Part shown: positions 57,714-64,000 of the stretch, in pieces
How the letters are laid out: each line of letters opens with the position of its first letter
Position numbering within the stretch: position 1 is the stretch's first letter
Assembly (NCBI GenBank): GCA_016190445.1
Contig: JACPQL010000023.1
Location: 1-64,000 of the forward strand
DNA: 64,000 bases
DNA from: Chloroflexota bacterium
GTDB taxonomy: Bacteria; Chloroflexota; Dehalococcoidia; Lucifugimonadales; JACPQL01
Direction: 5' to 3'
The notes under the pieces: generated by a model
What the model was told of the DNA's origin: nothing
The model's database searches: none
The model's input: only the letters and a program-made list of their open reading frames with translations
Position numbers and translations under genes: made by a program

Positions 57714-58208
57714 GGGTCGAGAAACCCCTGCCCCCTTGCGATTTCCCCTCTCCCTCGGCAAAGGGGGGTTGCCTCAAAAGTCGTTTTCCACATGTCACCC
57801 TGAGCCCTTCGTTGCTCAGGATAAACTCCGCGAAGGGCCTGGGGCGGCGAAGGCTGTCTAGCAGGCACTAGTCCCACCCCAGATTCTTCGTCGCTTCGCT
57901 CCTCAGAATGACAGTTTTGGGGCAAAGCCCGGTGAGGGAGAGGGGGATCAATGCCTGTCCTGAACTCCGATGTATCCTTCAACTGAAGGACGGAGTCGGA
58001 CCTGTCAAAGGAGCGTGAGGGTCTTGGCATAGTTTCAACTGTTGGCGCCGGTGGCCTCCTGTAGACACCACTCGGACTTTCCCCGGCCTGACCTGGTGCT
58101 CAGCCTCCCAGAACTCTTACCATCATTCCTGCCTGGCCATTTGTACAGACTTGATACAGGGAATGCACGTAGACTGGCAGACCTTGGGAATGTGTGGGCG
58201 CGCCCGAT
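57714..58208 (+). repeat. Intergenic repeats between infC and ychF
   Basis: Contains two bacterial intergenic repeat types: CACCCTGAGCCCTTCG...CTCAGGATAAACTCCGCGAAGGGC (57796-57838, described by its ends) and CTTCGTCGCTTCGCTCCTCAGAATGAC (57886-57912, likewise). A GGAGTCGGACCTGTCAAAGG element lies at 57992-58011. Similar phrases recur at 59571-59671. No gene, RNA or riboswitch is seen in the remainder. Confidence 0.5.
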
Positions 58209-58237
58209 TTGTGAATGCCGGTGTAGTAGTATATAAT
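58209..58237 (+). promoter_or_regulatory. ychF promoter
   Basis: TTGTGA (58209-58214), 17-base spacer, TATAAT (58232-58237): a near-consensus sigma70 promoter, leaving a leader of about 150 bases before ychF with no recognised structure. Confidence 0.75.
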
Positions 58238-58393
58238 CTTCCACAGTAGCTGTGCCAGCGCTATGTGATACCACCTCTTCATAAAACTGAGAGCTCCCCG
58301 GTTAGAAGCCTGCTCCCGCTTGAAAGCATTTTCCACCGGATGAACAGCTAATAGCATGCTGGCGTGTGCCTGTAACAGAAAGGGTGGACAGAT

Positions 58394-59470
58394 ATGGGTT
58401 TGCGTTGCGGACTTATAGGACTGCCTTCCTGTGGGAAGACGACTATTTTCAATGCTATTACTGCGGCGAGAGTGCCGATGTATAACGGGTCCGAGATGAA
58501 CCGAGTAGTGGTTAACGTACCAGACGAACGAATGGAGCGGTTAGTGGAGATGTACCACCCGCGCAAGGTAGTGCCTGCCACGCTGGAGGTGGTTGATATC
58601 CCTGGCATTGCAGCTAAAGATGACGGCCGACGCTCCCGCTTGCTGGGAAACATCAAGGATGTGGAAGCACTGCTCCACGTGGTGCGCTGTTTCGAAGATG
58701 CAGATGTCCCTTTTGAGTATGAGACGATAGACCCGGCGCGGGATGTGGAGACGCTAGACCTGGAGCTGGTCGCCGCCGATAGCGTAACACTGGAAAACAA
58801 GATCAAGCGTCTGGCTAAGAAAGTCCGCGGTGGAGACAAGGACGCTGTCCGCGAGGCTGGAGACTGCGAGAAGGTGCACGCAACCATACAACAGGGCATC
58901 CCCGCGCGTAAACAGGACCTGACCTCGCAGGAGCTTGCCGCCATCCGCGAGTGCAACCTGGTGTCGCTGAAGCCGGTGGTCTACATCGCCAATATCAAGA
59001 CCATGGCGGACGCTGGTAATAAGCATGTCCAGGCACTGATGCAGGTGACGGCTGACGAAGGCACGGAGATGATTGCTGTCTGCGGCAAAGACGAGGCGGA
59101 CATCAGTGAGATTGAGCCAGATGAGCGGGACGTGTTTCTCAAAGAGCTAGGTATGGAAGAATCATCCATGGAACGGTTGCTCCACGCCGCCTACCGCAAG
59201 CTGGGACTGGTCAACTTCTTCACTGTTGGTGAAGATGAAGTACGCGCCTGGACGTGTCTCCAGGGAGACAAGGCCCCGGTGGCGGCGGGCAAAATCCATA
59301 CGGATATGGAGAGCGGCTTCATCCGCATGGAGGTGATGCGCTACACTGACCTGATGGAGTCGGGCAACGAGGCGGCGGTGGCCAAGGCGGGCAAACAGCG
59401 CCTTGAAGGGCGCGAGTACGAGGTCCAAGACGGCGACATTGTGTCAGTCCTATTTAACAAAAAGGGGTAG
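58394..59470 (+). CDS. ychF: Redox-regulated ATPase YchF (Obg family)
   Basis: A 358-residue OLA1/YchF ATPase. It has the P-loop GLPSCGKTTIFN near 9-20, the switch VVDIPGIAA near 69, the ANIK motif (YIANIKTMAD) near 199 replacing NKxD, and a TGS-like C-terminus (VRAWTCLQGDKAPVAAGKIHTDMESGF in part; YEVQDGDIVSVLFNKKG). It acts at the ribosome. Base composition is lower in GC than the flanks, hinting at a different history. Start by SD AAAGGGTGGA. Confidence 0.95.
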   Translation: MGLRCGLIGLPSCGKTTIFNAITAARVPMYNGSEMNRVVVNVPDERMERLVEMYHPRKVVPATLEVVDIPGIAAKDDGRRSRLLGNIKDVEALLHVVRCFEDADVPFEYETIDPARDVETLDLELVAADSVTLENKIKRLAKKVRGGDKDAVREAGDCEKVHATIQQGIPARKQDLTSQELAAIRECNLVSLKPVVYIANIKTMADAGNKHVQALMQVTADEGTEMIAVCGKDEADISEIEPDERDVFLKELGMEESSMERLLHAAYRKLGLVNFFTVGEDEVRAWTCLQGDKAPVAAGKIHTDMESGFIRMEVMRYTDLMESGNEAAVAKAGKQRLEGREYEVQDGDIVSVLFNKKG

Positions 59471-59573
59471 TAGACTGGACCGCCGTGGACTCGACTTCCG
59501 AGCTGGCGTGCTGGCCGGGTGATCCACAGGGCATACTGCACTTGCTGTGCTCCGAGGCCTTGTCTCAAAGGTC

Positions 59574-59606
59574 ATTCTTCACCCCGATTGCATCGGGGTG
59601 AAGAAT
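59574..59606 (+). terminator. Perfect hairpin downstream of ychF
   Basis: ATTCTTCACCCCGAT (59574-59588) pairs exactly with ATCGGGGTGAAGAAT (59592-59606) around TGC. It lies 100 bases past the ychF stop in repeat DNA, so it may be part of a mobile repeat rather than a terminator. Confidence 0.55.
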
Positions 59607-59689
59607 CTGGTGGGGTCCATCATACTTGGCTGACGCCCGACCCCAGATCCTTTGCTCCTCTCAGGGTGACATTAACAGAGTGATGAAAA

Positions 59690-59844
59690 ACTCCTTCGAC
59701 CATCCCCCCGACCCCCTTCCTGGCCAGGAAGGGGGTGAAAATTGTATCTGGGGGACACCCCCAGACCCCCGCCCCTTCGGCTGCGCTCAGGGCAAGCTCC
59801 GGGGCTTTGCCCCTCTGGACACCCCTTTTTCAGCAGCCTGTTAG
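59690..59844 (+). repeat. Dispersed repeat, CTGGGGGACACCCCCAG family copy 2
   Basis: ATCTGGGGG...CAGACCCCC at 59746-59770 repeats the 49218-49242 element, preceded by a hairpin from CCTTCCTGGCCAGGAAGG. It ends in TTTTTCAGCAGCCTGTTAG (59826-59844), matching 8955-8973 and 48788-48806. No gene is seen in 59471-59918. Confidence 0.6.
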
Positions 59845-59918
59845 CGTTGGCAATGAGAAAGCATCCTACAGAGAAAAGCCACTTGCTCCGTGACCCCCGC
59901 CCCAGATTGCGTCTGGAG

Positions 59919-60035
59919 TCAGCCTCTCCGGATAATGGCCCATGCCAAGTCTGCCAAAAGCGCCAGACCTATCGCCACCCACCCCCACACCATCAGTTCC
60001 TCCAGAACCTTCATCATGTTGATGTTGCGCCTCAT
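59919..60035 (-). CDS. Small membrane protein
   Basis: A 38-residue open frame, MRRNINMMKVLEEL then MVWGWVAIGLALLADLAWAI and a basic RRG end. A single hydrophobic helix is flanked by Lys/Arg. It starts 11 bases after the stop of the CysC-Sat gene on the same strand, with GGGGGTGG before the ATG, so cotranscription is plausible. No family known; it could be chance, but the helix, charges and SD fit a small transmembrane protein. Confidence 0.4.
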   Translation of the reverse strand: MRRNINMMKVLEELMVWGWVAIGLALLADLAWAIIRRG

Positions 60036-60045
60036 TCGCCACCCC

Positions 60046-61752
60046 CTACTTCGCACCAGCCACGGAAAGGACCTTTGACACCTCGGGCCGCGTGAGTTCC
60101 GCAGGGAGGATGCCGCCCCTGGCCAGTATCTCCCTCACCTGGGTGCCGCTAAGGGAGAACCGCGACTCCTCAGGGTGAGGACAGGTCTTCTCGGTGGCCA
60201 TGGCGCCGCAGCGGCGGCAATAAAAGGCATTCTCGTAAAAGACCGGGGTCACCCCCAGGTCAGCGGGCGGGATGCTGGAGAGAAGGGCATGGGCATCGTA
60301 TGGGCCATAGTAACGGCCCACCCCAGCGTGGTCCCGCCCGACAATGAAATGGGTGCAGCCGTAGTTCTTCCGCACCAGGGCATGGAACACCGCCTCCCGC
60401 GGGCCGGCATAGCGCATGAAGGCGGGAAAGACCGCCAGCAGTGCCCTTTGTGCGGGATAGTAGGCCCCTAGCAGCGCCTCGTAGCACCTCATGCGGACCT
60501 CTGCGGGGATGTCGTCGGACTTGGTCTCGCCGACCAGAGGGTGCAGAAGGAGGCCGTCCACCATCTCCATGGCGCATTTCTGGATGTACTCGTGGGCGCG
60601 GTGCACCGGGTTACGGGTCTGGAACCCCACCATGGTGCGCCATCCCCGCCGGGCGATCTCCTCCCGTACCTGCGCCGGGCTGCTGGGGTACCGGCCCACC
60701 GCCCCGTCGGTGCTCCCATTGGATGGCAGCATGGCTATGCTACCGCCCAGCAGTACATCACCCTGGGAATAGAGGTTCGCCACCCCAGGATGGGCCTTAT
60801 CAGTTGTGCGGTACACCAGTTGGGCCTCCCGCTCCTTCTCGTAGCCGTACTTCTCCGCCAGCTCCATCAACCCCACCACATGGCCATCCGTGTCCCGCAG
60901 TGCCACCTCTCCCTGGGGAGGAAGAGCACTGGCCGCGTTGTCAGAGACGGCCAGGGTCACAGGCAGCGGCCACAGCCGTCCGTCGGCCAGGCGCATCTGC
61001 TCCACCACAGCCCGGTAGTCCTCTTGCTGGAGGAACCCCTGTAGCGGGCTGAAGGCGCCGTTGGCGATGAGGCGGGCATCCGAGAGCTGGCGCGGCGACA
61101 GGGTGACCGACTGCAACTCGGAGGCCCGCTCAAGGAGGGCCCGGGCCGCATCCGCGCCCAGCTCCCGCTGCACCAGAGCGCCCCCGTGAGAGCCCGCTAC
61201 GGTCCGGGTCCCTGAGGCCGAGCTTCCCCGCTCCAGGTAGCCCAGCTCCTCCAGCTTGGCCAGGACCTTCCCCACACTCTCCTCCAACGTCTCCTGGTCG
61301 GTGTGCACCACCACCTCAGGGCGCTCCGGCGCCTCGTAGGGGTCAGAGACACCGGTGAAGTTGGGGATCTCCCCTCTCAGGGCCTTGGCGTACAGGCCCT
61401 TCACATCCCGGCGCAGCAGCACCTCCAGGGGGCAGTGGACGTACACCTCCACGAAGTCGCCGATCTGCCGCCGCACCTGCTCCCGTATCTCCCGGTAGGG
61501 AGATATGGCGGCGCCGATGGCGAAGGCACCGTTGCGCGTCAAAAGGTGACAGACAAACCCGATGCGCAGGATGTTGGTGTCCCTGTCCTCTTTGCTGAAC
61601 CCCAGCCCTCTGCTGAGGTTGGTGCGGACCACATCGCCGTCCAGGACCTCCACCGACTTCCCCCGCAGCCTCAGCTCCTGCGCCAGGGCATTGGCGATGG
61701 TGGACTTTCCCGCTCCTGAAAGACCCGTAAGCCAGATGGTTGCCGTCCGCAT
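60046..61752 (-). CDS. Fused adenylylsulfate kinase-ATP sulfurylase
   Basis: 568 residues. The N-terminal APS kinase (about 1-180) has the P-loop TGLSGAGKST and DGDVVRTNLSRGLGFSKEDRD in part, RRDVKGLYAKALRGEIPNFTG. The C-terminal ATP sulfurylase (about 190-568) has the active-site GFQTRNPVHRAHEY near 365, VGRDHAGVGRYYGPYDA near 460 and a zinc-like CRRCGAMATEKTCPH near 510. It activates sulfate to APS and phosphorylates it to PAPS. The ATG at 61752 follows GAGGAGAGAGG; the frame opens to 61800. It lies 44 bases after cysH on the same strand. Confidence 0.94.
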   Translation of the reverse strand: MRTATIWLTGLSGAGKSTIANALAQELRLRGKSVEVLDGDVVRTNLSRGLGFSKEDRDTNILRIGFVCHLLTRNGAFAIGAAISPYREIREQVRRQIGDFVEVYVHCPLEVLLRRDVKGLYAKALRGEIPNFTGVSDPYEAPERPEVVVHTDQETLEESVGKVLAKLEELGYLERGSSASGTRTVAGSHGGALVQRELGADAARALLERASELQSVTLSPRQLSDARLIANGAFSPLQGFLQQEDYRAVVEQMRLADGRLWPLPVTLAVSDNAASALPPQGEVALRDTDGHVVGLMELAEKYGYEKEREAQLVYRTTDKAHPGVANLYSQGDVLLGGSIAMLPSNGSTDGAVGRYPSSPAQVREEIARRGWRTMVGFQTRNPVHRAHEYIQKCAMEMVDGLLLHPLVGETKSDDIPAEVRMRCYEALLGAYYPAQRALLAVFPAFMRYAGPREAVFHALVRKNYGCTHFIVGRDHAGVGRYYGPYDAHALLSSIPPADLGVTPVFYENAFYCRRCGAMATEKTCPHPEESRFSLSGTQVREILARGGILPAELTRPEVSKVLSVAGAK

Positions 61753-61796
61753 TCCTCTCTCCTCTGTGTTTTGCAAACTCTCGGTTACTGTCCTAA

Positions 61797-62528
61797 TCAC
61801 CCGGGGTTCTTCTCAGCAAGAGGCACGTGCAGGCCACACTCCGTCTTGGAGAACCCAGACCACCGCCCTGCCCTGGGGTCCTCGCCCGCCCTCACCGGCC
61901 TGGTGCAGTGGGTGCAGCCGATGCTCTTGTACCCACGGTCCACCAGCGGGTTGTAGGGGACGTTGTGCTCCCGGACGTACTCCCATACCTGCTCCTCAGT
62001 CCAGGCAGCCAGGGGGTTCACCTTCACCACGCCGAAGCTCTCGTCCCACTGCACCACCGGCGTATCCGCACGGGTGGAGGCCTGGTCGCGCCGGAGACCG
62101 GAGATCCACGCCCGGGCCCCCTCCAGGGCACGCTGGTTGGGCTCCACCTTGCGAAGCTGGCAGCACAGGTCTGGGTCGCGGCTCCACAGCTCCTCGCCGA
62201 ACTCCCGTGCCTGGGCCTCGGGACTCCAGCGTGACTCGTACGCCTCGACCTTGATACCGTACCTGCGCTCCACCTCGTCGCGAAGCTCGTAGGTCTCAGG
62301 AAAGAGGAAACCGGTATCCAGATAGAAGACACGAACGTCCGGCCGGACTTGCGCCGCCATGTCCACCAGTGCCATGCCCGAGGCGCCCCCAAAGCTACAC
62401 GCCAGCAGAATGTCCGGGTGGAACTCCCCGAGGGCCCACCTCAAGACCTCCTGGGGTTGGCCACCCTCAAAATGGCGGGAGAGCGACCCCAGTTCCTCGG
62501 TGGTGAACCGCACTTGCCTGCTTGTCAC
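61797..62528 (-). CDS. cysH: Adenylylsulfate (APS) reductase, assimilatory
   Basis: A 243-residue CysH-family enzyme reducing APS to sulfite. It has the PP-loop-like LLACSFGGASGMALVD near 41, FYLDTGFLFPETY near 69, and the cluster pairs DLCCQLRKVEP near 120 and GCTHCTRPV near 205, which mark the [4Fe-4S] APS-specific type. The catalytic Cys is in KTECGLH near the end. The GTG at 62528 follows GGAGGTG; an open frame to 62591 lies in the leader. Followed by the CysC-Sat fusion. Confidence 0.95.
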   Translation of the reverse strand: MTSRQVRFTTEELGSLSRHFEGGQPQEVLRWALGEFHPDILLACSFGGASGMALVDMAAQVRPDVRVFYLDTGFLFPETYELRDEVERRYGIKVEAYESRWSPEAQAREFGEELWSRDPDLCCQLRKVEPNQRALEGARAWISGLRRDQASTRADTPVVQWDESFGVVKVNPLAAWTEEQVWEYVREHNVPYNPLVDRGYKSIGCTHCTRPVRAGEDPRAGRWSGFSKTECGLHVPLAEKNPG

Positions 62529-62743
62529 AGCCCACCTCCACGCGAAGTTATACTGGACACCTGGGCACAAAACACTGCGCCCCTCTTCCACTACTGGAGA
62601 GAGGGGCGCATCCGTTACCGCTTATGTGTCTGGGCTACTGGTCGCTCACACGAGCCTTACCGGGAGCTGGCGCACCACATCCCTCCCCGTACTGGCGGTA
62701 CAACAACAGGACATGGCGCACATACTGGCTAACATTGTGAAAA
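62529..62743 (-). promoter_or_regulatory. Long structured leader of the sulfate-assimilation operon
   Basis: About 210 bases lie between the promoter and the cysH start. A hairpin at 62576-62610 has TGCGCCCCTCT paired with AGAGGGGCGCA plus a bulged inner stem; on the minus strand it is followed by GTGTTTTG. This is terminator-like and could attenuate cysH. I do not recognise a SAM, T-box or cobalamin core. A smaller TATAAC motif follows the hairpin near the start codon. Confidence 0.5.
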
Positions 62744-62772
62744 CTTATACCAGACTTCCGCGTCCTTGTCAA
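62744..62772 (-). promoter_or_regulatory. Sulfate-assimilation operon promoter
   Basis: TTGACA (62772-62767), 17-base spacer, TATAAG (62749-62744) on the minus strand: a near-perfect sigma70 promoter, just past the secF stop on the same strand. Confidence 0.8.
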
Positions 62773-62775
62773 TAG

Positions 62776-63726
62776 CTACCCAGCGGGCGCGGGGCGCAGG
62801 CGCCGCCAGAACCGCCCCAGGTCGTGGCTCTCCCACGAGACCAGGAGCGCGCTGGCGATGGCGATGGAGCTATAGGTTCCCGTTGCTATGCCGATGAGCA
62901 GCGACAGCACCAGCACCAGTATGGAGGGCCCGCCAAAGAGGAGAAGCGCGACGACCACGAACAGCGTGGTCATGGCAGTGTTCAGAGACCGTCCAAGAGT
63001 CTCCAGGATGCTCACGTTTACAGTGGCTGGCAGGTCCTCCGCAACCTGGCGGGTAAGGTTCTCCCGAATGCGGTCAAAGACCACCACGGTGTCGTTGACG
63101 CTGTACCCCACCACCGTCAGCACCCCGGTTATGAACATAGCGTTGACTTCAATGTTCATGAACCTTCCCAGAATTGAGAACAGCCCCAGCACCACCAGCA
63201 CGTCGTGCAGCATGGCGATGACGGCGCACACCCCGTAGCGGAAGGGGTTGGGAAGGGACCGGAAGGCCCAGGCGATGTAGAGCAGAATGGCGATGGACGC
63301 CGCCACCACAGCAATGGTGGCATTGCGGACCGTCTCCCTGGCCACCAGCGGCGACACCGAGGCGAACTCGGCGGTCTCGATGGGTGCCAGATTCTGCTCC
63401 AGCGCCCCCTGGAGCCGCTCTCGCTCCCCAGGCTCCAGCACATTGCCCAGGGGGTCCAACCGCGCCTCCCGGAGGGTGCGCGTCTGAATGAAGTAGGAGG
63501 AGTCGCCCAACCTCTGGACAATGGCCTCAGGGTAGCCCAGGGCCGCGACCTGGTCCCGCACCTGACCCTCGGAGACGGGCTGGGCGAACTCCACCGTTAG
63601 GCTGGAGCCCCCGGCGAACTCAATGCCCGCCCGCAGGCCAGGGGGGATGGCGAGAGAGACAAGGCCGGGGATGGTGACCAACAAAGAGAAAAGAAAAAGC
63701 CAGTACCGCTTGCGAACCAGGTTCAC
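62776..63726 (-). CDS. secF: Protein translocase subunit SecF
   Basis: A 316-residue SecF with six membrane helices. It has LRAGIEFAGGSSLTVEFAQP near 31-50, a periplasmic domain to about 130, then VLTVVGYSVNDTVVVFDRIRENL near 208-230 (in part), ETLGRSLNTAMTTLFVVVALL and GTYSSIAIASALLV. With SecD it uses the proton gradient to help protein export. The GTG start overlaps the secD stop region (AGGAG before it). Coupled to secD upstream. Confidence 0.97.
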   Translation of the reverse strand: MNLVRKRYWLFLFSLLVTIPGLVSLAIPPGLRAGIEFAGGSSLTVEFAQPVSEGQVRDQVAALGYPEAIVQRLGDSSYFIQTRTLREARLDPLGNVLEPGERERLQGALEQNLAPIETAEFASVSPLVARETVRNATIAVVAASIAILLYIAWAFRSLPNPFRYGVCAVIAMLHDVLVVLGLFSILGRFMNIEVNAMFITGVLTVVGYSVNDTVVVFDRIRENLTRQVAEDLPATVNVSILETLGRSLNTAMTTLFVVVALLLFGGPSILVLVLSLLIGIATGTYSSIAIASALLVSWESHDLGRFWRRLRPAPAG

Positions 63727-63728
63727 AG

Positions 63729-64000
63729 TCAGCTCCTTTCAGTGAAGGTCGGCCTGGGCCGCCCCTCTTCCGGCGATGCAGCCCGTCGAGGCGCCCCCTC
63801 AGGAGAGAAGAGGCCCGGGTAGTGACGTACCGGTAGGAGGGCCGCCAGGCCCAGCAGGTTCCTGGTCACCACGATGGCGGTGAACATGCTGGTGGCAACG
63901 CCGATGAACAGTGTCAGGGCAAAGCCAGTGACCTGGGTGGCACCGAACTGCTTGCCGAACCAGAAAAGGACGGCGCAAATGATGAAGGTGGTAAAGTTGC
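63729..64000 (-). CDS. secD: Protein translocase subunit SecD, C-terminal part cut by window edge
   Basis: Reading from 63998 on the minus strand: NFTTFIICAVLFWFGKQFGA, then TGFALTLFIGVATSMFTAIV and VTRNLLGLAALLPV, ending in a polar tail and TGA at 63731-63729. These are the last two helices and FIGVATSMFTA motif of SecD. The rest is outside the window. SecF follows immediately. Confidence 0.93.
   Translation of the reverse strand, partial: NFTTFIICAVLFWFGKQFGATQVTGFALTLFIGVATSMFTAIVVTRNLLGLAALLPVRHYPGLFSPEGAPRRAASPEEGRPRPTFTERS

Noticed and set aside
62529..62743. SAM-I, SAM-IV or T-box riboswitch in the cysH leader
   Set aside because: I could not find the conserved cores; a covariance scan would be needed to claim any class.

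Overview
This is GC-rich bacterial DNA with many GTG/TTG starts and tightly overlapping operons. I infer an uncultured member of the Chloroflexota, probably near Dehalococcoidia/SAR202. The supporting signs are proline/threonine-linker lipoproteins, Fe-S/NrfD modules, class III CoA-transferases, a ferredoxin-type 2-oxoacid oxidoreductase, an F420-type reductase and a HisZ-containing his operon. No rRNA or marker tree is available here, so the taxonomy is inference.

Layout. 1-2.2 kb: toxin-antitoxin genes (PIN/AbrB, HicAB) and an AT-richer orphan gene. The HicAB and orphan genes are bounded by sites resembling integron attC recombination sites. The island lies between hisC and a short remnant of hisB. 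2.2-7.9 kb: histidine operon hisZ-hisG-(Zn-dependent phospholipase C-like)-hisD-hisC on the minus strand. 8-16.4 kb: birA, two SDRs, a phosphoesterase, a double-hotdog dehydratase, a universal stress protein, an MBL-fold hydrolase with a rhodanese whose catalytic Cys codon is an in-frame TGA, and glyS. 16.6-27 kb: O-antigen ligase-like protein, Mre11/SbcD nuclease, nitronate monooxygenase-like protein, CopD-like protein, Trm112-like protein, a second VapBC pair, creatininase-family and 2-hydroxyacid dehydrogenase genes, and a NarL-type two-component system.

27.3-41.5 kb holds two paralogous electron-transfer modules, A and B. Each has a Tat-exported 16-Cys Fe-S protein, an NrfD-type membrane protein, an Ig-like membrane-anchored protein (with a cupredoxin domain only in A), c-type cytochrome, a coiled-coil lipoprotein and a multi-domain TIG-like lipoprotein. 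Neither has a molybdopterin subunit. A tRNA-Ala and a receiver-only regulator separate them, and a third TIG lipoprotein copy in A has decayed.

41.7-50 kb: F420-type reductase, acyl-CoA dehydrogenase with two CoA-transferases, ornithine cyclodeaminase-like gene, a nuclease-like/HPRT fusion, a candidate structured RNA with its own promoter, and an HhH-GPD glycosylase. 50-59.5 kb: pyrF, DUF951, korAB, moeA, acylphosphatase, infC-rpmI-rplT (infC with an apparent AUC start) and ychF. 59.9-64 kb: sulfate assimilation (CysC-Sat fusion, APS reductase) behind a strong promoter and a long leader, then secF and the end of secD. Several families of short palindromic dispersed repeats occupy the intergenic gaps.

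The strongest second-look items are the probable selenocysteine rhodanese (13842-14666), the twin Fe-S/NrfD modules, the candidate cassette array inside the his operon, the 124-nt structured RNA near 48.9 kb and the nuclease-HPRT fusion.
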